Origin: Corynebacterium yonathiae
GTDB taxonomy: Bacteria > Actinomycetota > Actinomycetes > Mycobacteriales > Mycobacteriaceae
Length of the DNA stretch: 64,000 nt
NCBI RefSeq assembly: GCF_027570195.1
Contig: NZ_JAKMUZ010000005.1
Coordinates: forward strand, 1-64,000
Reading direction: 5' to 3'
The first letter of the stretch is position 1, and every line of letters starts with the position of its first letter. The notes below the pieces were generated by a model that was not told where the DNA came from, ran no database searches, and saw only the letters and a program-made list of their open reading frames with translations. The position numbers and the translations under genes were made by a program. Of the stretch, positions 1 to 8,238 are shown piece by piece.

Positions 1-2
1 CA

Positions 3-191
3 GCGCTCAAGACGCTATGGTTGATGATCTGCAATATCGAAGACAGACGAGCTGCCAAGAGAGCGAAGCAGGGCAAACGAGTCTCAGCGACAACCGGCAG
101 ACTCATGGAAGGGACCCGAGTTTCCGGCTGGAAACAAGCCATTAACCAAATGGCCGTGGCCTACCCCGACAGCTTCGACAAATACCTATAA
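3..191 (+). pseudogene. 3' end of an IS256-family (mutator-type) transposase gene, cut by the window edge
   Basis: The open frame enters from the left edge and ends at the TAA at 189-191, giving 62 residues. The text contains ALKTLWLMICNIEDRRAAKRA and then WKQAINQMAVAYPDSFDKYL. This matches the end of corynebacterial IS256-type (IS1249-like) transposases as I remember them, where a Leu/Trp-rich helix precedes a final W-K-x-A-L/I-x-x-M-x-I/V-A-Y-P segment. The DDE catalytic residues would lie upstream of the window, so whether the whole gene is intact cannot be judged. A second transposase remnant follows within 100 bp, which makes this a small insertion-sequence graveyard. Confidence 0.6.
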
Positions 192-285
192 ACCTAGCCC
201 CACACACAAACAACTTGACACCCTCCGAACAAGCAAGCATTGATAGATGCAGGTCTGCAGTACATTTTGTCGGTGAAACCCCACC

Positions 286-975
286 GTGCCTGAGGTGATT
301 GAAACCTGGCGGCGGGAAATCCCTGGTGAAGCCTACGCCCACGGCCAGATCTGGACACAAGCCTCGGCAAGCGATGCGCGCAAACACACAACCCCGAATA
401 CGGTGACCCACTTCCAGTACTCCTATGATCGGGCCAGACGCGGCCTGCGCGGAATCAAAGAGCAAGTCGCAAAAGCCAAACGTGCTGTTGACGGCGAAAT
501 CGCCATTAAGCGCAACCGCTATTTCGATCTTTCCACCCCGAACAAGAAGGTCAACTACGCTTTTGCTGCCAAACACCGAGCCCTAGCCGGAATTAAAGGC
601 TATGAAACCGATCTGACCGCTCTTCCCGCCCAGGAGGTTATCGGGCATTACCGCAGGCTATTCCACATTGAAAATGTCGTATCGGATGTCGAAATCAGAC
701 CTGAAAGCACGCCCAATCTATGCGAGGAAACAAAACTCGATCACAGCACATCTCAATATTGTGATGGCAGCACTAGCCGTGACCCACCTGATGGAGACCC
801 GCAGTGGTCACTTCATCAAACGCCTCGTGAGAACACTCAAGAAATACCGCAGCTTTCAACTCGTCGTTGGCGGCGAAACCATTCACGCCGCCGTACCATT
901 CCCGCCCGACCTCACTGCCACCATCCAAGTAATCACCGGCCGCGAACTTCCGCACAAAATTGGCCTAAGTCAGGT
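286..975 (+). pseudogene. Broken IS1634-family transposase (5'-truncated and frameshifted)
   Basis: Two overlapping frames carry one transposase tail. The first frame (from GTG 286) reads through ALAGIKGYETDLTALPAQEV and IGHYRRLFHIE. The homology then moves to the frame that opens at 668: YRMSKSDLKARPIYARKQ, AHLNIVMAALAVTHLMETRS, and RTLKKYRSFQLVVGGETIHA. An extra base around 673-676 would explain the switch. The Y/F-R-M-S-K-S-D-L-x-A-R-P-I segment is typical of the last catalytic region in IS1634/IS1549-type transposases, which are usually about 450-550 residues. About half of the protein is missing at the N-terminus, so the element should be inactive. It ends about 10 bp before the stop of the convergent CDF transporter gene. 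Confidence 0.72.
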
Positions 976-985
976 TAGAAGGGAA

Positions 986-1876
986 TCAGCACACCGTCTC
1001 GTGGGATTCGTGCTCTGGGTGCTCAATCTGGATGGTGGAGTGCTCGATACCGTGTTCGCGCAGGGCCTGCTGGGCGGCATCCAACAGCGGGCCGGTGCCG
1101 ACGGTGCCGTCGCGCACGATATGCACGGTCGTGAGCACGTTCACGCCGTCCAGGCTCCACAGGTGCAGGTCGTGGATGTCAGCAACGCCCTCGACCTGCC
1201 GCAGCGCGGGCTCGATCGCACTGGCGTCGAAGTCCGCCGGGACTTGCTCGAGCAGCACGCTCGCCGAAAGCCGCATGAGCTGCCAGGCGCGCGGCAGCAC
1301 CATCGCCGCGATCGCTAGGGAGGCGATCACGTCCGCCGCCACAAACCCCGTGGTCAGTACCACGATGCCGGCCACGATTACTGCGACCGAGCCGAGCATA
1401 TCCACTAACACGTGCAAGAACGCGCCCTCCACGTTGATCGAGGATTTGCGGTGCCGGTGCAGAACCCACGCCGATAGCGCATTCGCCACCAGGCCGATCA
1501 CCGCGATGATCAGCATCGTTTTTCCCTGCACTTCGGCCGGGCTCTGCAGGCGGCGCACCGCCTCGACGACAATCCACACCGAGATCGCCAGCACCATCAC
1601 TGCGTTCGCCAGTGCAGCAAGCACCTCCACTCGTCGGTAGCCGTACGTGGCCTGAGCCGATGCTTGTCGGCGCCCAACCAACACCGCTAACACCGCGATG
1701 ATCAACCCCGCAGCGTCGGAAAGCATGTGCATCGCATCCGCCATCAGCGCCATCGAACCCGCCAACCAGCCGCCGATCAGCTCCGCGAAGAAGACGGTGC
1801 CGGTAATGCCTAGCGCAATCAAGAGTGCGCGCAGCGGCGTGCTGGAGTGATCGTGGTCGTGGTGCTCGTGTGCCAT
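986..1876 (-). CDS. Cation diffusion facilitator (CDF) efflux transporter, CzcD/ZitB type
   Basis: A 296-residue inner-membrane antiporter predicted to export divalent metal ions, most likely Zn2+ with possible Co2+ or Cd2+, in exchange for protons. The N-terminus is histidine-rich (MAHEHHDHDHSS), as in many CDF proteins. Six transmembrane segments can be traced. The metal site in TM2 reads D47-x2-H50-x3-D54, and the partner site in TM5 reads H155-x3-D159. The last ~90 residues form the usual cytoplasmic CDF domain (ADIHDLHLWSLDGVNVLTTV). It stands alone: the upstream side is about 235 bp without a gene and the downstream side abuts a dead insertion sequence. The exact metal cannot be read from sequence. 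An AT-rich stretch near 1905-1935 may hold its promoter, but I recognise no operator there. Confidence 0.9.
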   Translation of the reverse strand: MAHEHHDHDHSSTPLRALLIALGITGTVFFAELIGGWLAGSMALMADAMHMLSDAAGLIIAVLAVLVGRRQASAQATYGYRRVEVLAALANAVMVLAISVWIVVEAVRRLQSPAEVQGKTMLIIAVIGLVANALSAWVLHRHRKSSINVEGAFLHVLVDMLGSVAVIVAGIVVLTTGFVAADVIASLAIAAMVLPRAWQLMRLSASVLLEQVPADFDASAIEPALRQVEGVADIHDLHLWSLDGVNVLTTVHIVRDGTVGTGPLLDAAQQALREHGIEHSTIQIEHPEHESHETVC

Positions 1877-2086
1877 GCACTCAGCCTATCTCCGTCGACG
1901 CTTATTGACAATTAAATGAAAATGGATGGAGGTAAGCGCAGCCACTGAAGCCAAGTCGGCCTGATTTAGGTCATTGTGCAGTTGTCCTTTGAATGTGTAG
2001 AGAAGCTGAAACATGAACAACCAAAAAGTACTGCAGCCGCATGTCAGGAAAGCAACCGCTGAGTGTACTCGAGGTAAATATAAATC
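1877..2086. other. Intergenic region upstream of the CDF gene, no gene seen
   Basis: About 210 bp that is more AT-rich than the neighbouring genes. No reading frame with a credible start and ribosome-binding site is present; the longest ATG frame is 17 codons. It should contain the promoter of the minus-strand CDF gene. An inverted repeat and the pyk terminator follow to its right and are listed separately. Confidence 0.5.
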
Positions 2087-2104
2087 TACATTTGTATAAA
2101 TGTA
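2087..2104. repeat. Inverted repeat TACATTT-N4-AAATGTA
   Basis: Seven-base arms, TACATTT and AAATGTA, are separated by GTAT in an AT-rich patch. The size and symmetry suit a dimeric repressor site. It lies about 210 bp upstream of the CDF gene and directly beyond the pyk terminator, so it is not placed as an ordinary operator of either gene. I do not recognise the regulator. Confidence 0.45.
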
Positions 2105-2111
2105 TATAGAA

Positions 2112-2157
2112 AAGCGCCGCGACCCGTGGAACGTGTTAAAGGGTGGGTCGCGGCGCT
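2112..2157 (-). terminator. Rho-independent terminator of pyk
   Basis: A perfect 12-bp stem, GCGCCGCGACCC (2114-2125) and GGGTCGCGGCGC (2145-2156), lies 13 bp after the pyk stop codon. Read on the minus strand it is followed by TTTTCTATATA, a suitable U-rich tail. Confidence 0.9.
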
Positions 2158-2169
2158 CGTGCCAAAAAT

Positions 2170-3588
2170 CTACTTCTTGGTTTCACCCAACAAGTGACAC
2201 TGAATCATGTTGGTGTTGCCAGCAATTCCTGGAGGAGTACCAGCAATGACGACAATCATGTCACCTTCCTCATACCTGTCCATCTCCAGCAATGCATCAT
2301 CGATGGCTTCCATCATGTCATCGGTGGATTTAACATGCGGACTCAAGAAGGTCTCAGCACCCCAGGTCAAAGCCAGCTGGGAACGAACTGCCGGGTCCGG
2401 AGTAAATGCCAACAGCGGCAGATGGGAGTGCAGACGAGCTACACGCTTTGCGGTATCACCGGAGGTGGTGAAGGCCACGATAGCCTTAGCATTAAGGCGC
2501 TCGGCAATATCGCGAGCGGAGTAGGACACCACGCCGCGCTTGGTGCGCGGAACGTGAGTCAGCGGCGGAACTTTGCCACCATCTTCAGCATTAGCCACAA
2601 TCTTGGACATGGTGCGCACAACGTTCTGCGGGTCAATGCCTACGGAAGTCTCACCAGAGAGCATGACTGCATCGGCGCCGTCCAGGACGGCATTGGCCAC
2701 ATCGGAGGCCTCTGCACGGGTCGGGCGCAGGTTGGAAATCATGGAATCCAGCATCTGGGTCGCCACGATAACCGGCTTAGCGTTTTCGCGAGCGATCTGG
2801 ATAGCACGCTTCTGGAATAGCGGCACGCGCTCAAGCGGCACCTCAACACCAAGGTCACCACGAGCAATCATGATGGCGTCGAAGGCCAGCACGATAGACT
2901 CGAGGGCATCGACCGCCTCCGGCTTTTCCAGCTTCGCAATAACCGGAACGCGGCGACCTTCTTCATCCATAATCTCGTGGACCTTATCCACGTCAGCTGG
3001 GGAGCGAACGAAGGAAAGCGCGACAAGGTCTACGCCAAGCTTCAGAGCAAAGCGCAGGTCGGCGATATCCTTTTCCGATAAAGCCGGCACGGAGATATCC
3101 ATGCCAGGAAGGGAAACGCCCTTGTTATTGGAAACTGGGCCGCCCTCGGTAACCTCGCAGACGACGTCGTTGCCGTCGACTTCCTTACATACGACGGCGA
3201 CCTTGCCGTCGTCAATCAGCAGGCGGTCCCCCGGCTTGGCGTCCTTGGCCAGGCCCTTATAGGTGGTAGAAACACGATCGTGGGTGCCTTCAATATCATC
3301 CACGGTGATACGAACGATCTCGCCGTTGTCCCACTGCTCCTCGCCGTTAATAAAGCGACCAAGGCGAATCTTCGGGCCCTGGAGATCCGCCAAAATTCCT
3401 ACGGCGCGGCCAGTCTTATCGGTGGCTTCACGCACCCAGTTGTAATTCGCCTCATGGTCCGCGTGCTCGCCGTGAGACATATTCAGACGAGCAACGTCCA
3501 TGCCGTCTTGGACGAGGCGCAGGATGCCATCCTCGCTAGCAACGGCAGGGCCGAGAGTACAAACAATCTTAGTTCTTCTATCCAGCAT
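2170..3588 (-). CDS. pyk: Pyruvate kinase
   Basis: Converts phosphoenolpyruvate and ADP to pyruvate and ATP in the last step of glycolysis, in the cytosol. The 472-residue length fits corynebacterial enzymes. Visible landmarks are the N-terminal RTKIVCTLGPA, the substrate-loop RLNMSHG, the catalytic-lysine region VIAKLEKPEAVDAL and the active-site segment IMIARGDLGVEVPLE. The C-terminal regulatory domain is full length. I chose ATG 3588 because it begins the conserved MLDRRTKIVCTLGP; the longer frame to 3690 adds 34 residues with no homology. The gene follows lgt on the same strand but is separated by 155 bp containing a hairpin, so it probably has its own promoter. A strong terminator follows. 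Confidence 0.97.
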   Translation of the reverse strand: MLDRRTKIVCTLGPAVASEDGILRLVQDGMDVARLNMSHGEHADHEANYNWVREATDKTGRAVGILADLQGPKIRLGRFINGEEQWDNGEIVRITVDDIEGTHDRVSTTYKGLAKDAKPGDRLLIDDGKVAVVCKEVDGNDVVCEVTEGGPVSNNKGVSLPGMDISVPALSEKDIADLRFALKLGVDLVALSFVRSPADVDKVHEIMDEEGRRVPVIAKLEKPEAVDALESIVLAFDAIMIARGDLGVEVPLERVPLFQKRAIQIARENAKPVIVATQMLDSMISNLRPTRAEASDVANAVLDGADAVMLSGETSVGIDPQNVVRTMSKIVANAEDGGKVPPLTHVPRTKRGVVSYSARDIAERLNAKAIVAFTTSGDTAKRVARLHSHLPLLAFTPDPAVRSQLALTWGAETFLSPHVKSTDDMMEAIDDALLEMDRYEEGDMIVVIAGTPPGIAGNTNMIQCHLLGETKK

Positions 3589-3679
3589 TATTGGCCTATT
3601 CCGTCGGGGAAACTGAACACTCCCCAACCTACTCCTTCGAAGGGATTGGGGCCACAACTTTTCGAATCCATTTTCCGAA

Positions 3680-3699
3680 CGGGCATGCAAAAATGCCCG
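3680..3699 (-). terminator. Hairpin in the lgt-pyk intergenic region, possible lgt terminator
   Basis: Arms CGGGCAT and ATGCCCG enclose a six-base loop. On the minus strand the stem is followed by TTCGGAAAATGG, which is only weakly U-rich. It may end or attenuate the his-lgt transcript ahead of pyk. The 155-bp gap 3589-3743 holds no reading frame of interest. Confidence 0.45.
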
Positions 3700-3743
3700 A
3701 TTCCCGATAAAACTAAAACCAACCGGGCACTCTAGGGCGGGGT

Positions 3744-4697
3744 TTACTTCAATTCAGACCTAGGCTGCTGTCCCCCAGCTACCGCGCGCTCATCGCGCTG
3801 CTCTTCGTTATCGCGGCGCTTCGCCCAATATTTTGGATCCACCTCTTCGGGGGATTCAGGACCCTCGCGGCGCCTATCAAGTAAGAAGAACACAACCACA
3901 GCAATGACAAAAATCACCAGGGAGACGATGATATTTACGCGCACCCCAAAGATATGGGTCGCCTCATCGGAGCGCATGCCTTCGATAAAGAACCGACCCA
4001 GGGTATAGCCCATGACGTAGAGAGCAAAGACGCGCCCGTGCCCCAACTTCCATGCCCTATGAGCCCACAAAAGGAATAGACATACAAGGACGTTCCACAC
4101 CAGCTCGTAGAGAAAGGTCGGATGCACCGAAGTCATAACCTCACCCGTGGAATGCCCGGAAACCGGCGCATAGCCGCCATTGTCATTGACGCGGTAATAA
4201 ATATCTAAAGCCCAGGGAACGTCGGTCGGGCGCCCGTAGAGTTCTTGGTTAAACCAGTTGCCTAGCCGGCCAATCGCCTGCGCAAGAACGAGGCCTGGGG
4301 CCACGGCATCAGCAAAGGGGCCGAGTGGCACCTTCTTCACTTTGAAAAGTACCCACAGAGCCAGTGCTCCGAGAGCAACAGCGCCCCAGATGCCAAGGCC
4401 GCCATTAGTAATCTTCAGCGCATCTGCGGGATTGCAACTATCGCAGAAGTACTTCTGATTATCGGTGATGACGTGGTAGAGCCGCCCGCCAATAATGCCG
4501 GCTGGGATAACCACGATGGCGGCGTCCCATACTGTGTCGGGATTACCACCGCGAGCGGTATAACGGCGCAAAGTCATGCGCAGGCCGACGATAATGCCCA
4601 CGATGATGCACAACGCATAGGCACGAATGGGAATGGGGCCCAACTGCCACACGCCCTGCGGCGGAGACGGAATATTTGCAAGAATTTCTGTGTGCAC
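3744..4697 (-). CDS. lgt: Prolipoprotein diacylglyceryl transferase
   Basis: Transfers diacylglycerol from phosphatidylglycerol to the lipobox cysteine of prolipoproteins, the first step of lipoprotein maturation in the cytoplasmic membrane. The 317-residue protein has about seven membrane segments. It shows the family signature [19 protein letters not shown] and the segment [15 protein letters not shown]. The last ~50 residues are a charged tail rich in Arg, Glu and Asp, longer than in E. coli Lgt and common in Actinobacteria. It is the last gene of the his-trpC-lgt run, and the his/trp-lgt-pyk order is an old actinobacterial arrangement. LspA (35936-36427) and three predicted lipoproteins are encoded elsewhere in the window. 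Confidence 0.96.
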   Translation of the reverse strand: MHTEILANIPSPPQGVWQLGPIPIRAYALCIIVGIIVGLRMTLRRYTARGGNPDTVWDAAIVVIPAGIIGGRLYHVITDNQKYFCDSCNPADALKITNGGLGIWGAVALGALALWVLFKVKKVPLGPFADAVAPGLVLAQAIGRLGNWFNQELYGRPTDVPWALDIYYRVNDNGGYAPVSGHSTGEVMTSVHPTFLYELVWNVLVCLFLLWAHRAWKLGHGRVFALYVMGYTLGRFFIEGMRSDEATHIFGVRVNIIVSLVIFVIAVVVFFLLDRRREGPESPEEVDPKYWAKRRDNEEQRDERAVAGGQQPRSELK

Positions 4698-4742
4698 GTA
4701 GCCAGTGTGCCTTATCCCCCACCCCGCCAGCTAGTCGGGGTA

Positions 4743-5573
4743 TTAATCTATTTTGCGCGCGGGGCATGCAGGGTGCTGGCCGGCGGCCACCAGCGAGCGA
4801 GCCAACGCTGTTGGGTCTTGGGCTGCCATGACTGATTCACCTACAAGCACGGCATCGGCCCCGCGGGAGGCATAATGAAATAGATTGCGGGCGTTGTTTA
4901 CTCCACCTACCGCAATGCGCAGGATGGATTCGGGCAGGCCCGGGGCAATATCATTAAACGCCTCACGGTTAATAGCATCCGAGGCCAACGACCACGCATT
5001 AATGGCGATGACGCTACTTCCAGCTTTAATTGCGCGGTCGACCTCGGCACAGTTGCGCACCTCGGCAATGGCGGTCATGCCGAGTGATTCCACGCGGTCT
5101 AATAGCGCCTCCAAGCGAGCCTGTTCCAATAGCTCCACTTGTAGCGGAATGGCGTCGGCCCCATAACACCGGGCCTCATGAATTTGGTAGGGATCCACGA
5201 TGAGATCTCGCGACATCATCGGGACATCAATTGCAGCGCGGGCGGCTGCCATATCCTCCAGAGAACCGTGGAAGCGGCGGAAATCAGTCTGGCACGCCAT
5301 TAGATGTACGCCGCAGTGCTCAAAAGTGCGGGCCCATTCCGCCATCTGCTCCGCGGAGCCGACGTGGGCGATTTCGCCGCCGTAGGGAACGGCACGTTTG
5401 AGCTCGGTGATAACTGAACAACCCGTGCGCAGCAGGGCCGCGCGCGCATCCCGGGGAGATTCCATGTCACGCGAGCGCGCCTTTACCTCTTTGAAGGACA
5501 CGCGGGCTTCCCGCGCAGCGACGTCTTCCAAGACTCCTGCAACAAGGTGGTCAACGGCAATCGGCGTAGGCAT
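4743..5573 (-). CDS. Divergent indole-3-glycerol-phosphate synthase paralogue (TrpC-like)
   Basis: A 276-residue TIM-barrel protein of the TrpC family. Canonical TrpC closes the indole ring of tryptophan. Start ATG 5573 follows a strong GGAGGGAGG site. Recognisable parts are VITELKRAVPYGGEI (residues 54-68), SRDLIVDPYQIHEAR (121-135), AIAEVRNCAEVDRAI (168-182), VIAINAWSLA (188-197) and ADAVLVGESVM near the end. Aligned by eye to Sulfolobus TrpC, the equivalents of E51, K53, E159 and N180 remain. K110 appears as Arg122, R182 as Trp194, S56 as Val62 and S211 as Gly, all in the substrate pocket. In mycobacteria this position holds trpC-trpB-trpA; here trpB and trpA are absent. It may be a repurposed or catalytically altered relic beside a normal trp operon elsewhere. 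Family membership is sure; activity is doubtful. Confidence 0.85.
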   Translation of the reverse strand: MPTPIAVDHLVAGVLEDVAAREARVSFKEVKARSRDMESPRDARAALLRTGCSVITELKRAVPYGGEIAHVGSAEQMAEWARTFEHCGVHLMACQTDFRRFHGSLEDMAAARAAIDVPMMSRDLIVDPYQIHEARCYGADAIPLQVELLEQARLEALLDRVESLGMTAIAEVRNCAEVDRAIKAGSSVIAINAWSLASDAINREAFNDIAPGLPESILRIAVGGVNNARNLFHYASRGADAVLVGESVMAAQDPTALARSLVAAGQHPACPARKID

Positions 5574-5657
5574 CAGCACCTCCCTCCACGGGCGATTGAA
5601 ATCACACTTAGGTTAACCCGGGCAGGTGCAGTTGCGGAAATTGCACAGGCAGCGGGG

Positions 5658-6296
5658 CTATTTTTTGCCCATATCGGTAGGATCGATATCACTATCAAGG
5701 GCGTCCCACATCACACGGCCAGAATCGGAGGAAGTTTCCAAATCTTCCTCCAACTTTGCCTGTCGTGCCGCCGGCGTCTCGTATTTGCTGGATACCATCG
5801 CCTTATCCTCGCCGGGGTTGCGCGCGAGCATTACCGCGCCGAAGAGGGCCATTGCCGCTCCCACTAGGGCCAGGACCGGCGCCCAAGCATGCACTTCGGT
5901 GGAGACGATAGTGGCCCAGTCAGAAATCTGTGCCGAATCTACCGCGTTTTCATTAGACGAGGCGCCCTGCAGAATCTTCTGCGCGCGCTCGGTATCCGCG
6001 CCCGCCGTCAGCAGATTTACCGGGGTCCATGCGCTGGCTGCGGCCGCGAGGGCGCACACGATGCCCACCACTCGCCTACCGGTGCGCCGCAGCGCCATCC
6101 CTGCAACAGCACCGGCAATCAGAACTAAGGTCAGGGCCATAATTTCCAGCGACCATGCCGAACCTACGATGTCAATAACTGCTGAACCGGCTTTATCATC
6201 CTCGCTAGCGGCTACGACCCACGTGGCACGGGAAGACAGCCACAAAACGATGGCTCCTACAGCGATAAGTAGTGGTCCAAGGCGTTTAGCCTTCAC
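5658..6296 (-). CDS. Trp-operon-associated conserved membrane protein (TIGR02234 family)
   Basis: A 212-residue protein with about four membrane segments: [17 protein letters not shown] near the start, a pair around residues 50-90, and [20 protein letters not shown] near residues 135-160. It ends in a hydrophilic tail. This family is found in Actinobacteria between hisI and trpC, and its biochemical role is not known. Start GTG 6296 overlaps the hisI stop (GTGA), so translation is probably coupled. An 84-bp gap separates it from the TrpC-like gene. Its survival next to a degenerate trpC, without trpBA, suggests a role not strictly tied to tryptophan. Confidence 0.85.
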   Translation of the reverse strand: MKAKRLGPLLIAVGAIVLWLSSRATWVVAASEDDKAGSAVIDIVGSAWSLEIMALTLVLIAGAVAGMALRRTGRRVVGIVCALAAAASAWTPVNLLTAGADTERAQKILQGASSNENAVDSAQISDWATIVSTEVHAWAPVLALVGAAMALFGAVMLARNPGEDKAMVSSKYETPAARQAKLEEDLETSSDSGRVMWDALDSDIDPTDMGKK

Positions 6297-6655
6297 GATT
6301 GTCCTCCTAGGAGATCTGTGGCATCAAAACACGTGCGATCACCGGTATGGCAGGCGCCGCCACGCTGCCGCACGGTCAGCAGGATAGTATCTCCATCACA
6401 GTCAAGGCGAACGCCCAGCACCTCTTGGGTATGTCCAGAGGTTTCGCCCTTGACCCAATATTCATTGCGCGAGCGCGAAAAATACGTTGCCTTGCGCGTG
6501 GCAAGGGTATGGGCCAAAGCGTGGTCATCCATCCATGCCATCATCAGCACCTCACCAGACTCAGCCTGAGCAATGGCCGGCACCAATCCTTGGTCATTGC
6601 GCTTGAGCTGCTTGGCGATGCCCCCATCTAGTTCATATTCGCCCGGGCTACTCAT
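6293..6655 (-). CDS. hisI: Phosphoribosyl-AMP cyclohydrolase
   Basis: Opens the adenine ring of phosphoribosyl-AMP in the third step of histidine synthesis. At 120 residues it is the stand-alone cyclohydrolase without a fused HisE pyrophosphohydrolase. It contains the metal-binding acidic cluster DCDGDTILL, the motif [33 protein letters not shown], and the C-terminal zinc-binding [13 protein letters not shown]. Start ATG 6655 overlaps the hisF stop by four bases (ATGA). hisE and hisG are not in this window. Confidence 0.96.
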   Translation of the reverse strand: MSSPGEYELDGGIAKQLKRNDQGLVPAIAQAESGEVLMMAWMDDHALAHTLATRKATYFSRSRNEYWVKGETSGHTQEVLGVRLDCDGDTILLTVRQRGGACHTGDRTCFDATDLLGGQS

Positions 6656-7422
6656 CGGCGCACCTCATAGCCCGCGGCGTCTAGGGCGTCCTTGACGTCG
6701 CTGATCTCTACCTCGCCGAAGTGAAAAATGCTTGCGGCCAAAACGGCATCGGCACCGGCCGCAACGGCGGGTGGGAAATCCGCGGCGCTGCCCGCGCCGC
6801 CGGAAGCGATGATGGGAATAGTCACTGCTGCGCGCACGGCGTGCAGCAGGTCCACATCAAATCCTTGCTTGGTGCCATCGCCATCCATCGAGTTGAGGAG
6901 AATCTCCCCTACGCCGAGTTCCTCGCCACGGCGTGCCCACTCGATGGCATCAATTCCGGCCGACTTCGTACCTCCATGCGTGGTGACCTCGTAACCGGAA
7001 GGCGCAAACTCCTCACGGCACCGGCGGGCATCAACGGAGAGCACGATGCATTGGGCCCCGAAAACCTCGGCCATCTCGCGCAGCACTTCCGGGTTCTTAA
7101 TCGCCGCCGTATTTACAGAGACCTTATCCGCACCGGCGCGCAGTAGCTCCCGGACGTCGTCGACGCTGCGTACCCCGCCGCCGACCGTTAGTGGGATAAA
7201 TACCTGGTCTGCAGTGCGGCGCACAACCTCGAGCATGGTTGAACGCCCCTGCTTTGAGGCAGATACGTCTAAAAATGTCAGTTCATCGGCTCCGAGGGAA
7301 TCATAACGCGCGGCCAGCTCCACTGGGTCTCCAGCATCGCGTAGGTTTTCAAAGTTTACACCCTTGACCACTCGTCCTTGATCGACGTCTAGGCAGGGGA
7401 TAACGCGTACGGCTACAGCCAT
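6652..7422 (-). CDS. hisF: Imidazole glycerol phosphate synthase, cyclase subunit
   Basis: Forms imidazole-glycerol phosphate and AICAR from PRFAR, using ammonia channelled from HisH. The 256-residue half-barrel repeat protein shows the catalytic aspartate region [18 protein letters not shown], the phosphate-binding [12 protein letters not shown] and [13 protein letters not shown], the second catalytic aspartate in [15 protein letters not shown], and the end [20 protein letters not shown] clear AGGAGG site precedes ATG 7422. It is separated from its partner hisH by hisA and impA. Confidence 0.97.
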   Translation of the reverse strand: MAVAVRVIPCLDVDQGRVVKGVNFENLRDAGDPVELAARYDSLGADELTFLDVSASKQGRSTMLEVVRRTADQVFIPLTVGGGVRSVDDVRELLRAGADKVSVNTAAIKNPEVLREMAEVFGAQCIVLSVDARRCREEFAPSGYEVTTHGGTKSAGIDAIEWARRGEELGVGEILLNSMDGDGTKQGFDVDLLHAVRAAVTIPIIASGGAGSAADFPPAVAAGADAVLAASIFHFGEVEISDVKDALDAAGYEVRR

Positions 7423-7452
7423 ATCGGCCGCCTCCTTATTTAAAATGAAGTC

Positions 7453-8235
7453 TTAGCGGTAAATGGAACCGGTATGACGGGACAGGATATCCACGATAGT
7501 GGCATGAACCTGCGGGGTACCTGCCGCCAAGCCGCGCGACTGCGCAGTCCACGGGTTTCCTTCCGGGTCAGTTACTACCCCGCCAGCGGCTTGAATTTGC
7601 AATGCACCAGCGGCGTTATCCCACGGGTGTGGGGAGAAGTTAATCGCGCCGTCAAATACCCCCTGCGCAACAAAGGCATTATCTAGCCCCACTGAGCCGG
7701 TCATCCGCGGACGCAGGCCGGTCTCGCGCAGTTCGTGGAAGATCTCGGTGGGTAGATGGGAAGAGCAGCCCACGTGTCCGCGCGCTTCATCAAAGCCCAT
7801 CGCTTCTTCCCCACCGCCGAAGCCGGTGGCAGGCCCGCCTACTGAGCGCAATGGAGAGCCATCGCAGGTGACCAAACGTCGCCCAAGCAGCGGGAAGTCA
7901 GACACCGCAGCAACAGGTGCTCCTTTATGTATGAGCGCTACCAAGATGCCGGCTAGCGGGTTTCCGGCGGAGTAATTTGCGGTGCCATCAATCGGGTCTA
8001 CCACCCACACAGTATCCAGCACGCTGCCACCGGATTCTTCTCCATACACCGGGATGCCGGTCATTTGGGTCAAGATATCCCGCAGCTGTTGCTCGATGAC
8101 GAGATCTACCTCGGTGGCAAAATCTCCCTGCCCTTTAAAGCGGGCAGGTGCCGCACCGAGGCCAGAGCGGAAAACGGGTTCTACTTGGTCTACGGCCGCC
8201 TCCGCGAAGGCCACCAACTCGCGGGGATCCATCAT
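7453..8235 (-). CDS. impA: Inositol-monophosphatase family phosphatase (ImpA-like)
   Basis: A Mg2+-dependent phosphatase of 260 residues with the complete IMPase signature: ATEVDLVIEQQLRDIL, the metal ligand in GEESGG, VVDPIDGTANYSAGN, and HPWDNAAGALQIQAAGGVV. It sits between hisA and hisF, as impA does in C. glutamicum as I recall. The location suggests histidinol-phosphate phosphatase activity, but a separate hisN exists in related genomes, so the substrate (inositol phosphate or histidinol phosphate) remains open. Two adjacent ATG codons (8235 and 8232) could start it. The gap to hisA is three bases. Confidence 0.88.
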   Translation of the reverse strand: MMDPRELVAFAEAAVDQVEPVFRSGLGAAPARFKGQGDFATEVDLVIEQQLRDILTQMTGIPVYGEESGGSVLDTVWVVDPIDGTANYSAGNPLAGILVALIHKGAPVAAVSDFPLLGRRLVTCDGSPLRSVGGPATGFGGGEEAMGFDEARGHVGCSSHLPTEIFHELRETGLRPRMTGSVGLDNAFVAQGVFDGAINFSPHPWDNAAGALQIQAAGGVVTDPEGNPWTAQSRGLAAGTPQVHATIVDILSRHTGSIYR

Positions 8236-8238
8236 GGC

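Noticed and set aside
3589..3690. N-terminal extension of pyruvate kinase
   Set aside because: The added 34 residues are not conserved and cover the intergenic hairpin region; the conserved start is at 3588.
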